NCBI GenBank assembly: GCA_017416325.1
Contig: JAFQCV010000029.1
Coordinates: 1-34,226, forward strand
Length of the DNA: 34,226 nt
Origin: Oscillospiraceae bacterium
GTDB taxonomy: Bacteria; Bacillota; Clostridia; Oscillospirales; Oscillospiraceae
Direction of reading: 5' to 3'
A program made the position numbers and the translations under genes. Position 1 is the first letter of the stretch. Every line of letters begins with the position of its first letter. A model generated the notes under the pieces. That model did not search any database and was not told where the DNA came from. It worked only from the letters and a program-made list of their open reading frames with translations. This document shows, piece by piece, positions 1 to 7,569 of the stretch.

Positions 1-45
1 AAGTATTAAAAGAAATACGATATACAAGCAAATAAGGAGTTACTT

Positions 46-183
46 ATGAACGAAAACAAAGTGATTCTGATTTCTGTGGACGGTATGCGTCCGGATGGCT
101 TTCTTGCCTGTGGCAATCCGTATATCGAAAAGATGATGGATGCGGCACCTGCTGAGGAATGGGAAGGGGTGTCCATAATCTAA
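46..183 (+). pseudogene. N-terminal remnant of a type I phosphodiesterase/alkaline-phosphatase-like gene
   Basis: A 45-codon reading frame with a good ribosome site (AAGGAG, 6 nt before ATG). It begins MNENKVILISVDGMRPDGF and continues with CGNPYIEKMM, which matches the start of type I phosphodiesterase/nucleotide pyrophosphatase proteins: a hydrophobic strand followed by the metal-binding Asp of SVDGMRPD. The family is normally several hundred residues long, so only the first ~35 codons are left; the last ten codons (AEEWEGVSII) could be the original C-terminus after an internal deletion, which is inference. The stop lies one base before the next ATG, so the remnant may now act as a translated leader for the transporter gene. 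Confidence 0.6.
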
Positions 184-184
184 A

Positions 185-1129
185 ATGACCGTTTTTACTG
201 CAACCTTGAACCAAACCGCGTTTTTGTTTCTTTTTATTGCGGCCGGCTACACACTTTCCCGGTGGAATTTTGTTCCCCAGAATGCGCAGACTGTGCTCTC
301 CAAGTTGGAAAACACATTCTTCATTCCGGCCCTGGTGCTGGGGACATTTATAGACAATTTTACCGCGCAGACCATCACGACTGCCTGGAAATTGCTTTTG
401 GGCAGTTTGGCTTTGGCGATCATTGCCATTGGCCTGTCGCTGCTATGTGTCCGTTTTTGCAGCAAGGATAAATACGAAAGAAACATCTACACCTACGGTC
501 TGTGTTTTTCCAATTTCGGATTTATGGGAAACGCGGTAGTGAGCGCCTTGTTCCCCCATATCTTTTTGGAGTATCTGATCTTTACCCTGCCCCTTTGGAC
601 ACTGATTTATCTTTGGGGAGTACCGGTCCTTTTGATGGGCGGCAGTGCAGAAAAGCAGACCTTGGCACAACGCGCCAAAAGTTTTGTGAATCCTATGTTT
701 GCCGGCATGCTTTTGGGCGTGCTGATTGGCCTGACGAATATACCAGTCCCCCAATTCATACGCTCAGCGGTTACTGCAGCAGGCAGCTGCATGTCACCTG
801 TGGCTATGCTGCTGACTGGTATGACAATTGCGCAGTTTAACCTGAGGGAAGTCCTTAATATCAAAGGTGTTTATCTGGTGACCGCCCTGCGGCTGATAGT
901 TTTTCCGCTGCTCTTTCTGGGTATGATGATTTTGATTCCAATGCCAGAAGTTTTTGCCACCTGTGGGATTTGCTCTCTTTCTATGCCCTTGGGACTAAAC
1001 ACCATCATCATTCCCAGTGCCTTGGGGAAAGACACAAAGGTAGCATCCGGTATGGCGCTGGTTTCCCATATCCTTTCCTGCCTGACGATCCCCGCTATTT
1101 TGATGCTCTTTCAATATGTGCTAATGTGA
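185..1129 (+). CDS. AEC (auxin efflux carrier) family transporter
   Basis: A 314-aa integral membrane protein with about ten hydrophobic segments in two halves, the usual size for the AEC family of bacterial secondary carriers for malate, malonate or other organic anions. Family features are the N-terminal FLFIAAGYTLSR helix with LENTFFIPALVLGTF, the GLCFSNFGFMGNAVV segment of the first half, and the SLSMPLGLNTIIIP segment of the second half. No close SD sits before the ATG; a GGGGTG lies about 13 nt upstream inside the preceding remnant, so translational coupling to that 45-codon frame is likely. Substrate cannot be read from sequence. The family call is firm. Confidence 0.85.
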   Translation: MTVFTATLNQTAFLFLFIAAGYTLSRWNFVPQNAQTVLSKLENTFFIPALVLGTFIDNFTAQTITTAWKLLLGSLALAIIAIGLSLLCVRFCSKDKYERNIYTYGLCFSNFGFMGNAVVSALFPHIFLEYLIFTLPLWTLIYLWGVPVLLMGGSAEKQTLAQRAKSFVNPMFAGMLLGVLIGLTNIPVPQFIRSAVTAAGSCMSPVAMLLTGMTIAQFNLREVLNIKGVYLVTALRLIVFPLLFLGMMILIPMPEVFATCGICSLSMPLGLNTIIIPSALGKDTKVASGMALVSHILSCLTIPAILMLFQYVLM

Positions 1130-1138
1130 TTGGACTGT

Positions 1139-1165
1139 AACGCCTCCGGAAGTTCCGGAGGCGTT
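1139..1165 (+). terminator. Hairpin after the AEC gene
   Basis: Perfect 12-bp inverted repeat (AACGCCTCCGGA / TCCGGAGGCGTT) with a 3-nt loop, 10 nt after the transporter stop. It lacks a T-run, so it may be an inefficient terminator or an RNA-stabilising hairpin. Confidence 0.45.
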
Positions 1166-1217
1166 GCGCATATTGAAATAGATTGGTGCAGAATTTTGTC
1201 CTATCCTTGACACACCC

Positions 1218-1340
1218 ATGTCCGGCAGCCCCATCCTCCAGGACGGCAAACTGGTGGGCGCCGTTACCCATGTCCTTGTGAATGATCCTACCACCGGATA
1301 TGGCATCTTTATCGAAAATATGCTGGATGCAGCGGCATAA
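1218..1340 (+). pseudogene. 3' fragment of spoIVB (S55 peptidase), copy 1
   Basis: An open stretch of 40 codons ending in TAA reads [20 protein letters not shown], then [20 protein letters not shown]. This is the C-terminal end of SpoIVB, the sporulation signalling serine peptidase; MSGSPI includes the catalytic serine. Upstream in the same frame the SpoIVB similarity stops, so the first ~90% of the gene is missing. A second, more degraded copy of the same tail lies at 2576-2656. The fragment cannot make an active peptidase. Confidence 0.7.
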
Positions 1341-1530
1341 GGTGCGCAAAGCGCACCTTGTCGATATAGATCCCTTGCGGGATCTGCGATATACACTTGT
1401 GCTCGATATGTGCTTCGCACTCGATATGCCCTGTGGGGCGAGAGGGATCTATATCATATCGAGTTGCAAAGCAACATATCGAATTTGTCCAAAGGCAAAT
1501 ATATCGATTTTGCGAAGCAAAAATATCGAC
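1339..1530 (+). repeat. Array of short hairpins separated by ATATCGA-type spacers
   Basis: Eight consecutive small inverted repeats with 2-8 nt loops: AAGGTGCGC/GCGCACCTT (1339-1359), GATCCC/GGGATC (1369-1384), CAC/GTG (1394-1401), GTGC/GCAC (1410-1420), CCC/GGG (near 1430), GTTGC/GCAAC (1463-1475), TTTG/CAAA (1484-1499) and TTTTGC/GCAAAA (1508-1522). Most are separated by TCGATAT or ATATCGA, giving a period of about 20-25 nt. Stem sequences differ but pairing is kept. The array begins on the stop codon of the spoIVB fragment and ends just before the SD of the 61-aa gene. Confidence 0.7.
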
Positions 1531-1546
1531 AAAAAGGAGAATATTT

Positions 1547-1732
1547 ATGGATTTCTACAACATCCCAATTGGCTTCGGCCTTGCTCTTTCTGCCAACACC
1601 GCCGCCATGAACTATTACGCCCACCTGCCGGAAGAACGACAGCAGGAAATTCTCGGCAAAGCCCACTCTGTCCGCAGCGAAAAAGAAATGTACTCCCTGG
1701 TCGCCGACCTTGCCAACGGCACAATCCAATAA
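1547..1732 (+). CDS. Conserved-looking small protein, 61 aa, unknown function
   Basis: A 61-aa frame with a strong SD (AAAAAGGAG, 7 nt before ATG) and its own terminator. The N-terminus MDFYNIPIGFGLALSANTAA is moderately hydrophobic and MNYYAHLPEERQQEILGKAH continues into a charged helix, ending in ADLANGTIQ. No named family recognised; the hydrophobic head with Gly-rich turns and a helical tail could be a small peripheral membrane protein or a regulator. It sits directly behind the hairpin array, so the array probably forms its 5' leader. Good gene signals, function unknown. Confidence 0.7.
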   Translation: MDFYNIPIGFGLALSANTAAMNYYAHLPEERQQEILGKAHSVRSEKEMYSLVADLANGTIQ

Positions 1733-1736
1733 CGTT

Positions 1737-1757
1737 CGGGCGGTCACTGACCGCCCG
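1737..1757 (+). terminator. Rho-independent-like terminator of the 61-aa gene
   Basis: Perfect inverted repeat CGGGCGGTCA / TGACCGCCCG with a 1-nt centre (4-nt effective loop), followed by TTTGTCGCAATTTTTT, 4 nt after the stop codon. Confidence 0.75.
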
Positions 1758-1826
1758 TTTGTCGCAATTTTTTGCTATGTGGGCATAAACGCAACCGCCA
1801 GTTGCGGAACTTCAAGCCAAAACGGA

Positions 1827-1855
1827 TGGTCATTTCTTGAGAACAATGGTATATT
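1827..1855 (+). promoter_or_regulatory. Possible promoter of the XRE gene
   Basis: TATATT at 1850-1855 is a good -10 box 34 nt before the start codon; 17 nt upstream is TGGTCA, a poor -35 (4 of 6). A TTGAGA at 1837 is too close to be the -35. Weak call. Confidence 0.3.
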
Positions 1856-1889
1856 AGAGCCATAGAAACCAAGAAAGGAGCTTACTACT

Positions 1890-2531
1890 ATGGATTTAAA
1901 AGATCGGATTTTTCAGGCGCGGAAGGCTAAAGGTTTGTCGCAGGAAGACTTGGCAGAAGTCGTAGGCGTCTCCCGGCAAGCCGTATCCAAATGGGAGACT
2001 GGCGAGGCTACGCCTGATATGGAAAAAATCATAGCACTCTGCCATGCGCTGGAGCTGGATATGGAATATCTGGCTTTGGGCAAGGAGCCATCGCCTCCTG
2101 CTCCAAAAGCAAAGACATACCGCAGATGGATATCGGTTCTGCTGGCAGCGGTATGTTTTGTGGCAGGTATCTTGCTCGGACACTATTGGCCATCCAAAAG
2201 CCAGACAGAACCAAGCCCTTTGGAGTCGATCACGATTTCTGATGTCACCGTCACCCCGGTGAAGGGGGTAAATGCATTCGAAATAACGATTCGCCCCAGC
2301 GAGCTGCCGGAAGGACTGGCTATGGCGATAATGTGGGGGCGTGTTGGGCAGGATCCCGGGATGTCAGTTTGTATCCGGGACGAAGATTGCTACCGGGTCA
2401 CCGTGGAGTATCACGGTGTCTTCCAGTATAGGATCGCCGCTCTGCTCACCTTGGATGGCCAGGAAAAGCAGATCCGAATTCTCGATGTTTATGGGGATGA
2501 AACAGAATTTTCGTATGATTACATATCCTGA
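1890..2531 (+). CDS. XRE-family DNA-binding protein with a C-terminal membrane anchor
   Basis: 213 aa. Residues 1-60 form a Cro/C1-type helix-turn-helix: IFQARKAKGLSQEDLAEVVG and VSRQAVSKWETGEATPDMEK hold the classic SQ..LA...VSRQAVSKWE recognition helix. A Pro-rich linker (PSPPAPKAK) leads to one transmembrane helix (about 82-98, ISVLLAAVCFVAGILLG), and residues 100-213 form an extracytoplasmic beta-rich domain that I do not recognise. This layout suggests a membrane-tethered repressor that could couple an outside signal to transcription. The start follows AAGGAG at 8-9 nt. It stands alone between two spoIVB fragments; target unknown. Confidence 0.85.
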   Translation: MDLKDRIFQARKAKGLSQEDLAEVVGVSRQAVSKWETGEATPDMEKIIALCHALELDMEYLALGKEPSPPAPKAKTYRRWISVLLAAVCFVAGILLGHYWPSKSQTEPSPLESITISDVTVTPVKGVNAFEITIRPSELPEGLAMAIMWGRVGQDPGMSVCIRDEDCYRVTVEYHGVFQYRIAALLTLDGQEKQIRILDVYGDETEFSYDYIS

Positions 2532-2575
2532 TCATATCCCGGCTGGTTAATCGTACAGGATTGCCCACTCATCGC

Positions 2576-2656
2576 GCCATCGCCCATGTTTTGGTAAATG
2601 ACCCCACTACCGGTTACGGTATTTTCATGGAAAACACGCTGGATGCCGCGGCCTGA
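2576..2656 (+). pseudogene. 3' fragment of spoIVB, copy 2
   Basis: In one frame this reads [20 protein letters not shown] then TLDAAA and a TGA stop, the same tail as in the copy at 1218-1340 but with many synonymous differences, so the two are old diverged copies and not a recent duplication. No start codon or upstream SpoIVB sequence remains. Confidence 0.65.
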
Positions 2657-2719
2657 CGGACGGCCAATGGCCGCCCCTACAACGCCTTACGGAACGCCTC
2701 AGCAAACGGGAATTGGCAC
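2657..2719 (+). repeat. REP-like palindrome plus right-hand bracket repeat
   Basis: Right after the spoIVB fragment stop is GGACGGCCAATGGCCGCC followed by CCTAC, which resembles the REP ends elsewhere in the window but with a CCAATGG centre. Then CAAACGGGAATTGGCA at 2704-2719 matches the right end of the outer bracket repeat found around many other elements. No matching left bracket is visible. Confidence 0.5.
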
Positions 2720-2729
2720 TTAATATCAC

Positions 2730-2764
2730 AAAAAACCAAGGCAGAAGCTTCTGCCTTGGTTTTT
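2730..2764 (-). terminator. Terminator of the ABC exporter operon
   Basis: A perfect 34-bp palindrome (2731-2764; arm ACCAAGGCAGAAG) immediately after the stop of the downstream ABC gene, with T-runs on both strands. It serves the minus-strand operon and could also stop transcription entering from the plus-strand accessory region. Confidence 0.85.
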
Positions 2765-2767
2765 GTT

Positions 2768-4672
2768 TTATTCTCCCTTGCCCAGCTGTTCCTTTTGGAA
2801 CTGCAGGGTATACAGGTCATAATACCGGCCCCGGGCATGCAGCAGCTCCTGATGGCTGCCCTGCTCCAGGATCTTGCCGTGGGACAGCACGATGATGTTG
2901 TCCGCGTGCTGAATGGTGCTCAGGCGGTGGGCAACGATCAGCATGGTGCCGATATTTTTCATTTTCTCCAGAGAATCCTGGATCAGGATCTCCGTTTCCG
3001 TATCGATGTTGGCGGTGGCCTCGTCCAGGATCATGACGGATGGCTTATGCAAAATCGTCCGGGCAAAGCTCAGCAGCTGCCGCTGACCGGCAGAGAAGTT
3101 GTTGCCCCGTTCCCGCACCACTTCATCCAGGCCGTTTTCCAGCTTGTTGATGAAGGTGTCGGCATTGACATAACGGCACGCCTGCATCACCTCTTCGTCG
3201 GTCACATCGTCCTTGTGCAGAACGATGTTGCTGCGGATGTCGCCGGAGAACAGGAACACATCCTGAAGCATTTGACCGAAATGACGGCGCAAAGAGGAAA
3301 TTTTGATCCTCTTAATATCGATGCCGTCGATCAGGATCTGACCCTTTTGAATGTCATAGTTGCGGCAGATAAGGCTGAGAATGGTGGTCTTGCCCGAGCC
3401 GGTAGAGCCAACAAAGGCCACCGTCTGCTTGGGCTGCACATGGAAAGACACACCCTGCAGCACCCACTCATCGGGCTTATACTGGAACCAAACATCCTTA
3501 AACTCGATCTCGCCCCGAATTCCCTCCAATTCCATAGCATCCGGCTCATCCACCACTCCGGGCACGATATCCAGAATACCAAAGATCTTTTCCGCGCCGG
3601 CAAAGGACTGCTGCAGCATATCAAACTGCTCCGCCAGGGTCTGGATGGGGTTAAAGAACCGGGAGATATACATATAGAAGGCTACCACGATGGCGCTGTC
3701 GATCACCTGGCCCAAAAACTCTGTCTGCTGAATATAGCCCTTGGCGCCGAAGTAGAACAGGCACATCTGGCTGGACACGAACAGCATATACACCATGGGC
3801 CGGAACACACCGAACACATACATCCGGTTATGCTTGGCCTTGCGAAGCTTGGCGCTGCGCCGGGTAAAATCGGAAAGCTTGCTGTCTTCCCGGTTGAAGA
3901 TCTGGGTGATCTTCATGCCGCTTAGATTTTCCGAGAGATAGGTGTTGATGTCTGTGGTGGCGTTGGTCACCTGCCGGTGGACCCGGCGGGAGAACTTCCG
4001 GAAGATCATGGTAAACAGCACCACAAAAGGCACGAAGCACAGCACCATCAAGGTCAGGGCGTAGTTCATCACCAGCATCGCCGCCAGCACACCTACCACC
4101 ACCATGGCGTTCTTCACCAGGGTCACCAAAATATTGGTAAACAGGAAAGAGATCCGGTTGGGATCATTGGTAACTCTTGTCACCAGCTTGCCCACAGGGA
4201 TGTTGTTCAGCTGCTCGTGGCTGAGGCTTTCAATATGGGTAAACACATCCAGCCGGATCTGGGACAGGATCTTCTGTCCGGTCTTCTGCAAAACCATGGC
4301 CTGCAGGTAGGTGCAGATCAGCGATACCACCAGGATCACGGCGTAAGTAACCACCCGAATATACAGATCCTTCAGCTGGAACGGCTCTTTGATCAGCTTT
4401 TGGATATCGCCGATCAGCGCCGGGGAAACCAGCTCGAACACAATGGAAAAGAGCATGATGAAAAACACGCCCACGAAATCCTTCCAGTAGGGCCGCGCAT
4501 AGCGCAGCAGCCGGGTGACGATCTCCTTGTCAGAAAACATTCGCTCCTGGTCGTCGGACGCTTCCTTGTGCCTGCGCAGGGCGGCGTAGGCCAGCAGGAA
4601 CGCAACGGTAAAGGCGCCGATAATGGCAGCCACAATGATGATCGGCAAATATTCCAGAATGAAATCAACCAT
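2768..4672 (-). CDS. ABC exporter half-transporter, YheH/BmrD-like (catalytic-site subunit)
   Basis: 634 aa. An extra N-terminal helix (about 7-29) precedes a type I exporter membrane domain (about 55-345) and an ATPase domain. Walker A is GSTGSGKTT (422-430), the signature is the variant NFSAGQRQLL (525-534) and Walker B is SVMILDEATA with catalytic Glu551. The FSAGQ signature and paired Asp-Walker-B partner are the pattern of YheH/BmrD in heterodimeric multidrug exporters. The start overlaps the upstream gene by 8 nt with GGAGGGG before it, so both are co-translated. It likely exports drugs, lipids or peptides; the substrate is unknown. The perfect 34-bp terminator follows at once. Confidence 0.85.
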   Translation of the reverse strand: MVDFILEYLPIIIVAAIIGAFTVAFLLAYAALRRHKEASDDQERMFSDKEIVTRLLRYARPYWKDFVGVFFIMLFSIVFELVSPALIGDIQKLIKEPFQLKDLYIRVVTYAVILVVSLICTYLQAMVLQKTGQKILSQIRLDVFTHIESLSHEQLNNIPVGKLVTRVTNDPNRISFLFTNILVTLVKNAMVVVGVLAAMLVMNYALTLMVLCFVPFVVLFTMIFRKFSRRVHRQVTNATTDINTYLSENLSGMKITQIFNREDSKLSDFTRRSAKLRKAKHNRMYVFGVFRPMVYMLFVSSQMCLFYFGAKGYIQQTEFLGQVIDSAIVVAFYMYISRFFNPIQTLAEQFDMLQQSFAGAEKIFGILDIVPGVVDEPDAMELEGIRGEIEFKDVWFQYKPDEWVLQGVSFHVQPKQTVAFVGSTGSGKTTILSLICRNYDIQKGQILIDGIDIKRIKISSLRRHFGQMLQDVFLFSGDIRSNIVLHKDDVTDEEVMQACRYVNADTFINKLENGLDEVVRERGNNFSAGQRQLLSFARTILHKPSVMILDEATANIDTETEILIQDSLEKMKNIGTMLIVAHRLSTIQHADNIIVLSHGKILEQGSHQELLHARGRYYDLYTLQFQKEQLGKGE

Positions 4673-6446
4673 TGTGCGCCCCTCCTTCCTCTTCCAGCTG
4701 CTGCAGATCTACCATTTTCCGATAAGCCGGGCAGGTTTCATACAGCTCCTGGTGCTTACCGGCGGCAGCAAGGCTGCCATCCTCGATGAACAGGATCTTG
4801 TCCATCCGCTCAATGGTGGAGATCCGGTGGGCAATGAGGATGGTGGTTTTGCCTTCCCGGGTGTCATGGAGATTCTCCAGAATATTCTTTTCTGTCTTGG
4901 TATCCACCGCGCTGACGCTGTCGTCCAGGATCAGGACCGGAGCGTCCTTCATCAGTGCCCGGGCAATGGAGATGCGCTGCTTCTGTCCGCCGGATACGGT
5001 CACACCCCGCTCACCCAGCATGGTGCCGTAGCCCTTGCTGAATTCCCGGATATTGCTGTGGATGTCTGCCAGCCGGGCAGCCCGCTCCACCGCGGCTTGC
5101 TGGTGGGTGTCCACGCCGAAGGCGATGTTGTTTTCAATGGTGTCCGAGAACAGGAAATTGTCCTGGGGTACATAAGCGCAGGCTGCCCGGACAGACTGGA
5201 TGGAAAGCCCGTTCACATCCCGGCCATCCAGGAAGAGCGTACCGTCAGGCACATTGTAGATCCGAAGGATCAGATCCACCAATGTGGTCTTTCCGGAGCC
5301 GGTCTTACCCACAAGACCCACACTTTCTCCCGGCTCAATGGTAAAGGAGATATTCTTCAGCACCGGGAATTCTCCGTCGGGATACCGGAAGGTCAGATCC
5401 TTGAATTCGATCTTGCCCCGGGCATCCAGCAGGTCCTCCACCCCCGCCCGATCCTTCACGGTTACCGGTGCGTCCAGCAGCTCGCTGATCCGGATAAGGG
5501 AGGCCTTGCCCCGGCTGGACATATCGATCAGCTCCGAGACCGCCATAATGGGCCAAACCACCGCATTGAAGTAGCCAATGAACTCCAGCAGCTCGCCGGC
5601 ATTGAATTTGTCTTGATAAACCAGGTAGCCGCCGTAGCCCAGAATAATGCAGATAACACTTTCTACAAACGCGGTGACCAGCACCCGGAACATCACCGAA
5701 GCCTTGGTGTGCTCCATGTTGGCCTTTTCATTTTCCACATTCAGCTTCTTGAAAGCCCACAGCTCCTTGCCCTCCTTGACGAAGGCCTTGATCACCGCGA
5801 TGCCGGAGAAGCTCTCCTGGGAAAAGTCAGACAGCTTAGAGTAGGCCTCCTGGCGGATATCCCATTTTTTTGTCAAGTGCCTCCCCACCACCGTGGCGGA
5901 AGCCAGCAAAAAAGCCATAGGGATCATGGACAGCACCGTCAGCAGCGGGTCCATGTCCCACATGTTGCCGATGGCGAGAATACCCAGCAGCAGCGCGTCA
6001 AACAGCATCATGACGCCCCAGCCAAAGCACTCCTGCACCGTATCTAAGTCGTTGGTGAACAGGCTCATAAGATCGCCCACTTTGTTCACCTGATAGTATT
6101 CCCGGCTCAGCTCCTTGCAGTGGCTGAACATCCGGTTACGCAGATCTTCCTCCAGCTTCACGGCGCTGCCGAAGAAGCAGATGCGCCACAGGAAGCGGCC
6201 AAACACCATGGCAAGAATGATCTTCACCATGGGCATACAGATGGTATCCAGCAGAAAATCCACATCAAAGGTGTACTGCACCCCATCCAGCTCCACATAA
6301 CCCTCATTCATGCCGTTGATGACCATGCCGTACAGCTTGGGGATCTCCAGCTGCAGATAGTCCACCATGACCAGGGCAAGCAGACCCAGGATCAGCCAGC
6401 CGGCATACCGCAGGTAGTACCGGTTGATATGCTTTCCGAGTATCAT
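4665..6446 (-). CDS. ABC exporter half-transporter, YheI/BmrC-like (degenerate-site subunit)
   Basis: 593 aa with membrane domain (about 15-310) and ATPase domain. Walker A is GKTGSGKTT (380-388), signature VSGGQKQ (484-490) and Walker B VLILDDS, where the catalytic Glu is replaced by Asp509. This is the known asymmetry of BmrC/YheI and TM287-type subunits: the site using this Walker B hydrolyses poorly while the site with the partner's Glu551 turns over. The frame is open further upstream, but the chosen ATG follows AAGGAAGG at 8 nt and lies downstream of a consensus promoter; the longer version would begin upstream of that promoter. Confidence 0.87.
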   Translation of the reverse strand: MILGKHINRYYLRYAGWLILGLLALVMVDYLQLEIPKLYGMVINGMNEGYVELDGVQYTFDVDFLLDTICMPMVKIILAMVFGRFLWRICFFGSAVKLEEDLRNRMFSHCKELSREYYQVNKVGDLMSLFTNDLDTVQECFGWGVMMLFDALLLGILAIGNMWDMDPLLTVLSMIPMAFLLASATVVGRHLTKKWDIRQEAYSKLSDFSQESFSGIAVIKAFVKEGKELWAFKKLNVENEKANMEHTKASVMFRVLVTAFVESVICIILGYGGYLVYQDKFNAGELLEFIGYFNAVVWPIMAVSELIDMSSRGKASLIRISELLDAPVTVKDRAGVEDLLDARGKIEFKDLTFRYPDGEFPVLKNISFTIEPGESVGLVGKTGSGKTTLVDLILRIYNVPDGTLFLDGRDVNGLSIQSVRAACAYVPQDNFLFSDTIENNIAFGVDTHQQAAVERAARLADIHSNIREFSKGYGTMLGERGVTVSGGQKQRISIARALMKDAPVLILDDSVSAVDTKTEKNILENLHDTREGKTTILIAHRISTIERMDKILFIEDGSLAAAGKHQELYETCPAYRKMVDLQQLEEEGGAHNG

Positions 6447-6480
6447 ACGCGTTTCCTTCCTTGTTCGTATAGTTATGCGC

Positions 6481-6509
6481 ATTATAGCACATTCTTTCGA
6501 ATTTGACAA
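6481..6509 (-). promoter_or_regulatory. Sigma-A promoter of the ABC exporter operon
   Basis: On the minus strand TTGTCA, 17 nt, TATAAT (perfect -10), about 35 nt before the ATG. The two hexamers occupy 6504-6509 and 6481-6486. It directly supports the start choice for the exporter operon. Confidence 0.8.
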
Positions 6510-6549
6510 TCCCGCCCCCGCCCATTCCCGGAATTTTTTTCCTGCCCAA

Positions 6550-6804
6550 TAAATTGCCATTTATCGGGCAGTTGCAAAGGCTTCCCCTTGAGGGGAAGCT
6601 GTCACCAAAGGCGGCTCTTCGCAACCGCTTTTGGTGACTGATGAGGTGTAGGCTGCGTAGCAGCCGTTACAAAACCTAACTTTCTGCTTCACAGACCGCC
6701 TCATCCGTCAAAAATCAGAGATTTTTGCCACCTTCCCCTCAAGGGGAAGGCTTTGCGGCTGCGCTGCCGAGTTCGAACCAACTCCCCGACAAACGGGAAT
6801 TGGC
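6550..6804. repeat. Bracketed composite element 1 (bracket + CTTCCCC family)
   Basis: The left bracket TTGCCATTTATCGGGCAG (6553-6571) and right bracket CGACAAACGGGAATTGGCA (6787-6804) are inverted copies of one another and enclose the CTTCCCC-family element. Together with the half-element at 6821-6867 this fills the gap between upp and the exporter promoter; no gene is seen in it. Confidence 0.65.
6574..6756. repeat. CTTCCCC-family palindromic element, copy 1
   Basis: Terminal inverted repeats GCAAAGGCTTCCCCTTGAGG and, at the other end, CCTCAAGGGGAAGGCTTTGC. Inside are hairpins GTCACCAAA.GCGG / CCGCTTTTGGTGAC (6601-6638), GGCTGCGTAGCAGCC, and CAAAAATC/GATTTTTG. A related copy in the other orientation is at 26348-26589. 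No coding capacity; MITE-like. Confidence 0.75.
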
Positions 6805-6820
6805 ACGACGGCTGAGGGGA

Positions 6821-6867
6821 ATTTAAAATGTCGCCTTTGGCGACACCTTCATTATCCATTATCCATT
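6821..6867. repeat. ATTATCCATT-family element, half copy
   Basis: Contains ATTTAAAATGTCGCC with the hairpin GTCGCCTTTGGCGAC and one terminal set ATTATCCATTATCCATT; the ATTTCC/GGAAAT half is missing. It abuts the upp terminator. Confidence 0.6.
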
Positions 6868-6868
6868 A

Positions 6869-6900
6869 AAAAAGTGGCACGGAAATCCGTGCCACTTTTT
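6869..6900 (-). terminator. Terminator of the tsaE-tsaB-upp operon
   Basis: Perfect 15-bp stem (AAAAAGTGGCACGGA / TCCGTGCCACTTTTT) with a 2-nt centre, 4 nt after the upp stop and followed by a T-run on the minus strand. Confidence 0.85.
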
Positions 6901-6904
6901 ACCC

Positions 6905-7534
6905 TTATTTTGTACCGAAGATCCGGTCGCCGGCATCGCCGAGGCCCGGAATGATGTAGGCATGCTCGTTGAGCTTCTCGTCGCAGGCCGCCATGTAGAT
7001 ATCCACATCCGGATGCGCCTCCTGCACCGCCTTTATACCTTCGGGGCAGCCGATAATGTTCATCATGATGATGTGCCTGCAGCCCCGGGCCTTGAGAAAA
7101 TCAATGGCAGCAACGGCGCTGCCGCCGGTAGCCAGCATAGGGTCTACCACGAACACCTGCCGGTTCTCAATATCCTCCGGCAGCTTGCAGTAGTATTCCA
7201 CAGGCTTGTGGGTCTCGGGGTCCCGGTAAAGACCGATATGACCGATCTTGGCAGAGGGGATCAGATCCACCATGGCATCCACCATACCCAGACCTGCCCG
7301 GAGAATGGGGACGATAGCCAGCTTCTTGCCTGCCAGTACCCGGCATTTTGCCATTGCCACAGGCGTCTGTACCTCCACCTCACGGGTGGGCAGATTCCGG
7401 GTAGCTTCGTAGCACATCAGACCGGAAATTTCACTGACAAGTTCCCGAAATTCCTTAACAGAGGTCTTCTTGTTGCGCAGGATCGCCAGCTTGTGCTGGA
7501 TCAGGGGATGATTGATCACCTTAACAATGGCCAT
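6905..7534 (-). CDS. upp: Uracil phosphoribosyltransferase
   Basis: 209 aa, the normal length. Salvages uracil with PRPP to make UMP in the cytosol. The PRPP-binding loop [14 protein letters not shown] lies at about 130-143 and the C-terminal [15 protein letters not shown] carries the uracil-contacting segment. The start has AAAGGAG about 8 nt upstream. It lies 35 nt after tsaB and probably is the last gene of a tsaE-tsaB-upp operon, followed by a strong terminator. All expected motifs are intact. Confidence 0.95.
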   Translation of the reverse strand: MAIVKVINHPLIQHKLAILRNKKTSVKEFRELVSEISGLMCYEATRNLPTREVEVQTPVAMAKCRVLAGKKLAIVPILRAGLGMVDAMVDLIPSAKIGHIGLYRDPETHKPVEYYCKLPEDIENRQVFVVDPMLATGGSAVAAIDFLKARGCRHIIMMNIIGCPEGIKAVQEAHPDVDIYMAACDEKLNEHAYIIPGLGDAGDRIFGTK

Positions 7535-7569
7535 GTTTCTCTTTCTCCTTTATCTGTTTGTTGATTTTC

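Noticed and set aside
1339-1530. CRISPR array at the hairpin repeats
   Set aside because: The constant part is only about 7 nt and the variable parts are themselves small inverted repeats, unlike CRISPR spacers.
2756-3925. Long plus-strand frame opposite the ABC exporter gene
   Set aside because: It is antisense to a gene with complete ABC motifs, and its His/Gln/Gly-rich translation has no domain; the same holds for long plus-strand frames at 4623-6047, 11445-12410, 17714-19369 and 19840-21390.
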